Of a DNA stretch of 11,295 nucleotides, positions 7,294 through 11,295 are shown piece by piece; within the stretch, counting starts at the first letter, position 1, and each line of letters opens with the position of its first letter. A model generated the notes under the pieces. It worked only from the letters and a program-made list of their open reading frames with translations, searched no databases and was not told where the DNA came from. The DNA comes from Oscillospiraceae bacterium (GTDB taxonomy: Bacteria > Bacillota > Clostridia > Oscillospirales > Acutalibacteraceae). Made by a program: the position numbers and the translations under genes. The DNA is taken from NCBI GenBank assembly GCA_003499325.1, contig DNIP01000119.1, positions 1-11,295 of the forward strand. The letters are read 5' to 3'.

Positions 7294-7335
7294 GTTGTCA
7301 TTGCAGGGCTTCAAAAGAAGCCGTGGCAATCTCAA
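7294..7335. repeat. Short palindromic intergenic repeat (TGTCATTGC...GCAATCTC type)
   Basis: GGCTTC (7307-7312) and GAAGCC (7317-7322) pair around AAAA. The stem is extended, after a small internal loop, by ATTGC (7300-7304) with GCAAT (7326-7330). The outer sequence TTGTCATTGC...GTGGCAATCTC is a layout I recognise from common intergenic palindromes of gut Clostridia, where the inner hairpin varies. Family membership is from memory; the hairpin itself is directly visible. Confidence 0.55.
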
Positions 7336-7347
7336 CTGATGAAAAGA

Positions 7348-7944
7348 TTATGCTTTGCTGGCTTTCTTGACCGCTTCGATAATCTTGACGACGATCGGGC
7401 TGAGGATCAGGTTTACGCCCAGCTCGACCAGGAAGTTGACGCCGGTCAGACCCATGATAATGTAGGTCAGCAGATCGGAGCCGCCTGCCCATGCCGCTAA
7501 AGTGTCCTTGAAGAACAACAGCATACCGATGATGAAGATACCGGTGTTGGCGATGGGGGAGACCAGTGCCGCGATGATCACGCCGAGCAGCTGATTCTTC
7601 GGTGCGATCAGCTCGTACATCCATCCGGCTAAGAAGCCCGCGACTGTACCCTTGAGCATGCACATGATGACGCACATGAAGGGGTTCGCCGCCCATACCA
7701 TCGCGCCGCCGACGTCGCCGCCGGTGATGCACATGATCACGACGACCACGCTGAATACCGCGCCCAGATACGCGCCCGCGCCCTTGCCGTACATGGCGGC
7801 GCCGACAACGATCGGGATCAGCGCTAGGGTGATCGAGAACGGTCCGAAGCGAACGAACGTGGTGAATACCTGCAGCACAATGATGATGGCTGTCAAGATG
7901 CCCAAGCCCGTCAGCTTAAAGGTGTTTGTTTTTGCGTTTGACAT
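7348..7944 (-). CDS. ECF transporter S component, probably for pantothenate (PanT-like)
   Basis: Integral membrane substrate-binding (S) subunit of an energy-coupling-factor vitamin transporter, 198 residues with about six hydrophobic segments. After the N-terminal SNAKTNTFKLT comes a first helix (TGLGILTAIIIVLQVFTTF). The hallmark RFGPFSITLALIPIVVGAAMYGKGAGAYLG follows, typical of ECF S components. The start at 7944 is chosen over the upstream ATG at 7971 because a strong AGGAGG lies 7 bases before it (around 7951-7957). The shared EcfA/A'/T module is not in the window, as is usual for group II systems. Pantothenate as substrate is inferred from the neighbour coaX, 184 bases upstream on the same strand, which would phosphorylate it. 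Another vitamin is possible. It ends in KKASKA before the shared terminator. Confidence 0.85.
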   Translation of the reverse strand: MSNAKTNTFKLTGLGILTAIIIVLQVFTTFVRFGPFSITLALIPIVVGAAMYGKGAGAYLGAVFSVVVVIMCITGGDVGGAMVWAANPFMCVIMCMLKGTVAGFLAGWMYELIAPKNQLLGVIIAALVSPIANTGIFIIGMLLFFKDTLAAWAGGSDLLTYIIMGLTGVNFLVELGVNLILSPIVVKIIEAVKKASKA

Positions 7945-8013
7945 AAAAATACCTCCTGCTGCCTCCCTCATGTTTGCCGAAAAACTTCGACGAGGTGAAG
8001 CGCAATTTTATTA

Positions 8014-8133
8014 GAGAACAGATAATAGATAACAGATAACAGTGAAGTGAAACACTTTGCGTTTTGGGTTGATATAATTGATCGAGCGAAGCGAGATACA
8101 TCAACTGTTCTCTGTTCTCTTTTCTCTGTTATC
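8014..8133. repeat. Foldback element: two inverted arrays of four 7-base repeats
   Basis: Positions 8014-8041 are four tandem heptamers: GAGAACA, GATAATA, GATAACA, GATAACA. Positions 8106-8133 read, on the opposite strand, as GATAACA, GAGAAAA, GAGAACA, GAGAACA, again four heptamers, so the two arrays form an imperfect 28-base inverted repeat. The 64-base centre ends with a further inverted repeat, GTTGATATA (8068-8076) with TACATCAAC (8097-8105), one mismatch. There is no open frame of interest inside. It resembles a MITE-like or other mobile intergenic repeat. The coaX stop codon (8129-8131) lies inside the outermost heptamer. Confidence 0.7.
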
Positions 8134-8899
8134 TTTTCACATTCTTCTCATAGATCCGGCACAGACCGTTGAGGATCAGGTTTTCATGCAGATCGATCTT
8201 GTGCTCGCAGTGCTCGACGATCGTTTTGGCGAGTCCGCCGGTGGCGATGACATGGCATTTTTGACCGAGCTCCTTCTCGATCCTGTCGATCATGCCGTCG
8301 ATCATGCACACCGTGCCCCATACCACGCCCGCGCGGATGCTCTTGTCGGTGTTCTTGCCGATGACGGATGAGGGCGCCGAGAAGTCAACGCCCTGCAGCA
8401 GCGCGGTGTTTTTGGTCAACGCCTCGAGCGATACGGACATACCGGGGGCGATCGGACAGCCGATCATGTTGCCGTGCTGATCGATCACGCACCATACCGT
8501 CGCCGTGCCCATGCTGATGACGATCATGGGCGGCTTGTTGTAGGCGTTCGCCGCAACACAGGCGCAAACCAGATCGGCACCTAAGGTGGACGGATCGTCG
8601 ATGCAGATATTCAGTCCCGTCTTGACGCCGGGGCCGACGATGATCGAATCAACGCCGAGGATATCGCGCACGGCGTCCTCGATGCGTGTGGTGATGAGCG
8701 GAACGACAGAGCTGATGATACAGCCGGAAAAATCATCTCGGTGGATGCCCATCACGCGGATCAGCGAGTATAGCTCCACCCCGTATTCATCGGCGGTTTT
8801 TGCCTTGTTGCAGGAGATGGTCAGCGTGCGGATCAGCTCCCTTTGGTTGAAGATACCAAATTTGATATTGGTATTTCCGATATCGGCAGTCAGCAACAT
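8129..8899 (-). CDS. coaX: Type III pantothenate kinase CoaX
   Basis: Cytoplasmic kinase for the first step of coenzyme A synthesis (pantothenate to 4'-phosphopantothenate), of the ASKHA fold, 256 residues. It begins MLLTADIGNTN, with the phosphate-binding D-x-GNT motif and D6. Other family marks are ISSVVP (62-67), GADL (107-110, usually GADR, catalytic Asp109 kept), GTAT (131-134), IAPGMSVSLEAL, IGKNTDKSIRAGVVWG and ATGGLA. The residue before MGTAT is Ser129, where an Asp is normally present, so the enzyme is divergent at a metal/phosphate site. I prefer the start at 8899 (family-typical MLL, AGGAG 10 bases upstream); the ATG at 8905 would add two residues. It is followed by the vitamin S component gene. 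Its stop lies inside a repeat. Confidence 0.88.
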   Translation of the reverse strand: MLLTADIGNTNIKFGIFNQRELIRTLTISCNKAKTADEYGVELYSLIRVMGIHRDDFSGCIISSVVPLITTRIEDAVRDILGVDSIIVGPGVKTGLNICIDDPSTLGADLVCACVAANAYNKPPMIVISMGTATVWCVIDQHGNMIGCPIAPGMSVSLEALTKNTALLQGVDFSAPSSVIGKNTDKSIRAGVVWGTVCMIDGMIDRIEKELGQKCHVIATGGLAKTIVEHCEHKIDLHENLILNGLCRIYEKNVKR

Positions 8900-8924
8900 A
8901 TACATTTCGCTCCTTTCCGATGGG

Positions 8925-8953
8925 ATTGTATCACAATTTTTAGGTAGTTTCAA
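8925..8953 (-). promoter_or_regulatory. Strong predicted sigma-A promoter for coaX
   Basis: On the minus strand TTGAAA (8953-8948) is separated by exactly 17 bases from TACAAT (8930-8925), and the -10 is extended by TGA directly before it. The transcript would start near 8918, with a leader of about 19 bases carrying the AGGAG site (8914-8910). Confidence 0.65.
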
Positions 8954-9010
8954 TATAAATGACCGATTTTCGGCTTTTTTCACATAATGAAAAATATTTT
9001 GAGAGAAATG

Positions 9011-9019
9011 TGGTAAAGT
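9011..9019 (+). promoter_or_regulatory. Possible extended -10 for the transketolase pair
   Basis: TGG followed by TAAAGT (9014-9019) looks like an extended -10 element, but no clear -35 lies 16-18 bases upstream. A leader of about 67 bases would precede the ATG at 9093. Within it GCGC-AGT-GCGC (9041-9051) is a tiny hairpin. Confidence 0.3.
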
Positions 9020-9092
9020 ATGTGTGTATTCTGGAGTGGTGCGCAGTGCGCCCATTCTGCAAAATGCTGCATATTTTTGGGGAGGCATAAGG

Positions 9093-9932
9093 ATGAATCA
9101 GGCTGAAAAGAGAAATCTCGAGATTCTCGCGTGCAAGGCGAGAATGGGCGCCATCATCGGTACATTTCACGCAAAATCCGGACACCCGGGCGGATCGCTG
9201 TCGGCGGCGGATATGTTCACTTACCTTTATTTTAAGGAGATGAACGTCGATCCCGCCAATCCCGATTGGGCGGACAGAGACCGTTTTGTATTATCTAAGG
9301 GACATTGCTGCCCGAGCCTGTACGCCGTTCTGGCGCTCAAGGGCTATTTTGATTGGAAAGAGCTCGAGGTGCTCCGCCATGTCGGGGCCATGTTACAGGG
9401 TCATCCCGATATGAAGGGTACCCCCGGTATCGATATGAGCTCCGGCTCTCTGGGGCAGGGCGTTTCCGCCGCGTGCGGTATGGCGCTCGCCGCAAAGATG
9501 GACAATAAAGATTACCGCGTTTATACCGTGCTCGGCGACGGTGAGTGCGAGGAAGGCGAGGTTTGGGAGGCGGCGATGTTTGCCGGCCACCACAACCTCG
9601 ATAATCTGACTGTTATCGTAGACTGCAACGGCTTGCAGATCGACGGCACCACCGAGGAGATCGGCGGCGTTGAACCGCTCGACACCAAGTTCGAGTCCTT
9701 CGGCTTTGACACCGTGATCATCGACGGTCACGATTTTGATCAGATCGAGAGCGCGATGGCGCAGGCAAAAGCCTCCGACAAGCCCTTTGCGATCATCATG
9801 AAGACGATCAAGGGTAAGGGCGTTTCCTTTATGGAGAATCAGGTCGGCTGGCACGGCAAGGCGACCAACGCGGATGAATTCAAGGTAGCGATGGCAGAGC
9901 TGGAAGCACAGCTCGCGGAACTGGAGGCGTAA
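9093..9932 (+). CDS. Transketolase, N-terminal (TPP-binding) subunit
   Basis: First half of a split transketolase, 279 residues. Transketolase moves two-carbon ketol units between sugar phosphates in the pentose phosphate pathway, using thiamine diphosphate. This subunit carries the pyrophosphate-binding domain. Visible marks are SGHPGGSLSAAD (29-40) with His31, LSKGH (67-71), GHP (103-105), and the TPP/Mg motif GDGE (148-151) with Asn179 about 28 residues later. A longer frame starts at 9024, but GGGGAGG at 9079-9085, 7 bases before the ATG at 9093, and the family-typical start support the shorter protein. It ends one base before the C-terminal subunit gene, whose ribosome binding site lies inside this one, so equal expression is expected. 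Confidence 0.93.
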   Translation: MNQAEKRNLEILACKARMGAIIGTFHAKSGHPGGSLSAADMFTYLYFKEMNVDPANPDWADRDRFVLSKGHCCPSLYAVLALKGYFDWKELEVLRHVGAMLQGHPDMKGTPGIDMSSGSLGQGVSAACGMALAAKMDNKDYRVYTVLGDGECEEGEVWEAAMFAGHHNLDNLTVIVDCNGLQIDGTTEEIGGVEPLDTKFESFGFDTVIIDGHDFDQIESAMAQAKASDKPFAIIMKTIKGKGVSFMENQVGWHGKATNADEFKVAMAELEAQLAELEA

Positions 9933-9933
9933 G

Positions 9934-10881
9934 ATGGCAGAAATCATTACTAAGGCGACGCGCGAGAGCTTCGGTGAAGCGCTGTGCGAGATGGCAGAGT
10001 CTCGTCCTGACATCGTTGTACTGGACGCCGATCTTGCGGCGGCAACAAAAACATCGATCTTCGGTGACAAATACCCTGAGCGTTTCTTCGACTGCGGTAT
10101 TGCCGAAGCAAATATGGTAGGTGTAGCGGCAGGTCTGGCGGCGTCCGGCAAGACTCCCGTAGCGGCGAGCTTTGCGATGTTCGCCACCGGCAGAGCGTTT
10201 GAGCAGATCCGCAACTCCGTTGCCTACCCCAACCTGAATGTCAAGATTGCGGGCTCTCACGCGGGTATCTCTACCGGTGAGGACGGCGCGACCCACCAGT
10301 GCCTGGAGGATATCGGTATCATGCGTACCATCCCCGGCATGGTCGTGCTCAACCCTGCTGATCACTGGGAGATGAAGGCGGCCACCAAGGCGGCGCTCGA
10401 ATATGAGGGCCCTGTCTACATCCGTCTGGGCAGACTGGCGATCGACAGCTTCAACGATCCCGAGACCTATGAGTTCCACTGGGGCAAGGGAATCACCCTG
10501 CGCGAGGGCGCGGATATCACCGTCATCGCGACCGGTCTGTGCGTGCTCGAGAGCCTCAAGGCGGTTGACGAGCTCAGAAAAGAGGGCAAGAGCGTGCGCC
10601 TGATCAACATCCACACCATCAAGCCCATCGACCGCGAGATCGTCCTCAAGGCGGCGCAGGAGACCGGCAGGATCATCACTGTCGAGGAGCACAACGTCAT
10701 CGGCGGCTTGGCTGACGCGGTATGCGAGGTCACCTCCGCTGAGTGCCCCGTGCCTGTCCGCAGGATCGGCGTATACGATGAATTCGGCTATTCGGGCCCC
10801 GCAAAGGAGCTGCTCGATATCTTCGGACTCACCGCTCCCAACATCAAAAAAGTCATTCTCGAAGAATTAGAGAAGAAATAA
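9934..10881 (+). CDS. Transketolase, C-terminal (pyrimidine-binding) subunit
   Basis: Second half of the split transketolase, 315 residues. The pyrimidine-binding domain (about 4-170) contains IVVLDADLAAATKT, RFFDCGIAEANM with the catalytic Glu58 that activates the cofactor, ASFAMF (78-83), and the substrate-side SHAGISTGEDGATHQ (108-122). The C-terminal transketolase domain (about 190-315) includes VIATGLCVLESLKAVDEL and TVEEHNVIGGLADAV. A GGAGG site at 9923-9927 inside the upstream gene starts it, one base after that gene's stop. 1-deoxyxylulose-5-phosphate synthase is ruled out by the two-gene architecture and the motifs. A strong terminator follows within 10 bases. Confidence 0.93.
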   Translation: MAEIITKATRESFGEALCEMAESRPDIVVLDADLAAATKTSIFGDKYPERFFDCGIAEANMVGVAAGLAASGKTPVAASFAMFATGRAFEQIRNSVAYPNLNVKIAGSHAGISTGEDGATHQCLEDIGIMRTIPGMVVLNPADHWEMKAATKAALEYEGPVYIRLGRLAIDSFNDPETYEFHWGKGITLREGADITVIATGLCVLESLKAVDELRKEGKSVRLINIHTIKPIDREIVLKAAQETGRIITVEEHNVIGGLADAVCEVTSAECPVPVRRIGVYDEFGYSGPAKELLDIFGLTAPNIKKVILEELEKK

Positions 10882-10888
10882 GAAACAT

Positions 10889-10916
10889 AGCCCGCCTTTT
10901 CGGCGGGCTTCTTGTT
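10889..10916 (+). terminator. Intrinsic terminator of the transketolase operon
   Basis: AGCCCGCC (10889-10896) pairs with GGCGGGCT (10902-10909) around TTTTC, giving an 8-base GC-rich stem followed by TTCTTGTT. It starts 8 bases after the stop codon. Confidence 0.85.
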
Positions 10917-10925
10917 AGGGGATTT

Positions 10926-11051
10926 TGTAGGGTACGGCATTTATGACGTACCGAGAATAGCAGGCTTTGATGCAATCGAAGGCCTTAGATCAGATTGAAG
11001 CCGTAAACCCATGCGGTACGTCGGACACGCGTGTCGGCGCCGTACCCTACA
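10926..11051. repeat. Nested palindromic repeat element, 126 bases
   Basis: The perfect 13-base terminal inverted repeats are TGTAGGGTACGGC (10926-10938) and GCCGTACCCTACA (11039-11051). Just inside them are GACGTACCG (10945-10953) and CGGTACGTC (11014-11022), also perfectly complementary. A 12-base perfect palindrome, GACACGCGTGTC, sits at 11024-11035. Each end can also fold alone (GGTACG with CGTACC). No credible gene is inside. The layout suggests a MITE-like or other dispersed intergenic repeat. It lies between a terminator and the next gene's start, so it could carry regulatory signals for that gene. Confidence 0.65.
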
Positions 11052-11080
11052 CGATTCCGCTCATGAAAAAAGGTGATCCT

Positions 11081-11295
11081 ATGAAAATCCTGATTGTTAT
11101 GACCGGCGGCACGATCGGCTCGTCCTTTGACGGCGGGAGCATCAATGTCCGCGCGGACGGAAAAAGCGCGGTCGTTGACCGCTATCTTTCTGAGCACGAT
11201 CACATACAATTCGATACCGTCCATCCGCTGAACATCCTCAGCGAGCGCATCACGTGTGATGATTATAATTCGCTGGCGGAGGCGTTGTTTGATAT
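11081..11295 (+). CDS. Asparaginase-family amidohydrolase, N-terminal fragment
   Basis: The first 71 codons of a gene cut by the right window edge. The protein begins MKILIVMTGGTIGSSFDGG. TGGTIGS (8-14) is the first-threonine signature of L-asparaginase/glutaminase enzymes, with Thr11 in the nucleophile position. These enzymes hydrolyse L-asparagine to aspartate and ammonia; substrate preference cannot be told from this fragment. An AAGGTG ribosome binding site (11070-11075) precedes the ATG. The palindromic repeat lies just upstream and no separate promoter is evident. The cytoplasmic type is likely, because there is no signal peptide. Confidence 0.82.
   Translation, partial: MKILIVMTGGTIGSSFDGGSINVRADGKSAVVDRYLSEHDHIQFDTVHPLNILSERITCDDYNSLAEALFD

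Noticed and set aside
7916..8104. 62-codon minus-strand frame across the heptamer-repeat gap
   Set aside because: It is formed by repeat sequence plus the region upstream of the vitamin S component, has no ribosome binding site and no recognisable content.
8129..9088. Longer CoaX start at 9088 (319 residues)
   Set aside because: The extra 60 or so residues are not part of the family, cover the strong promoter at 8925-8953, and the MLLTADIGNTN start has a ribosome binding site.
9393..10692. Long minus-strand frames opposite the transketolase genes
   Set aside because: They cover well-conserved TPP-enzyme genes on the plus strand and show no motifs of their own.
1..11295. CRISPR array, tRNA, rRNA, transposase or phage genes
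   Set aside because: No regularly spaced direct repeats with unique spacers, no tRNA-like cloverleaf and no mobile-element protein was seen; the repeats present are foldback types.

Overview
The window looks like an ordinary chromosomal segment of a Gram-positive gut-type Clostridium relative (Oscillospiraceae/Ruminococcaceae flavour). This is inferred from the split two-subunit transketolase, the ECF-type vitamin S component beside a type III pantothenate kinase, the KtrAB potassium system, strong GGAGG-type ribosome binding sites, a SecA of the usual Firmicute type, and several short palindromic intergenic repeats. Coding DNA is moderately GC-rich by eye and the promoter gaps are AT-rich. 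No phage, CRISPR, transposase, tRNA or rRNA was seen.

Layout. Positions 1-338 (minus) hold the N-terminal part of secA, cut by the window edge. A 366-base AT-rich divergent gap carries a good sigma-A-type promoter (563-591) reading right. It is followed by a potassium-uptake cluster of four genes, ktrB-ktrA-trkA-trkH (705-5642). This is two complete channel/gate pairs: KtrB with single-RCK KtrA, and TrkH with double-RCK TrkA. After a 96-base gap with two hairpins comes a short-chain dehydrogenase (5739-6470) that resembles the YmfI-type EF-P 5-aminopentanone reductases. It overlaps by 4 bases a membrane-anchored extracellular protein with a cohesin-like beta domain (6467-7249). A bidirectional terminator (7254-7283) separates this from the convergent minus-strand pair coaX (8129-8899) and an ECF S component, probably for pantothenate (7348-7944). 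Divergent from coaX are the two transketolase subunit genes (9093-9932 and 9934-10881), closed by a strong terminator. A palindromic repeat follows, and then the 5' end of an asparaginase-family gene that runs off the window.

Functionally, the cluster 705-5642 should control K+ uptake, gated by nucleotide and perhaps c-di-AMP binding. The minus-strand pair should import and phosphorylate pantothenate for CoA synthesis. The transketolase pair serves the non-oxidative pentose phosphate pathway.

I did not find a convincing new multi-gene system. The observations most worth a second look are these: a foldback array of inverted heptamer repeats (8014-8133) that supplies the stop codon of coaX; loss in CoaX of an aspartate I believe is strictly conserved; the two K+ systems in tandem; and three different palindromic intergenic repeat types within about 3.8 kb.
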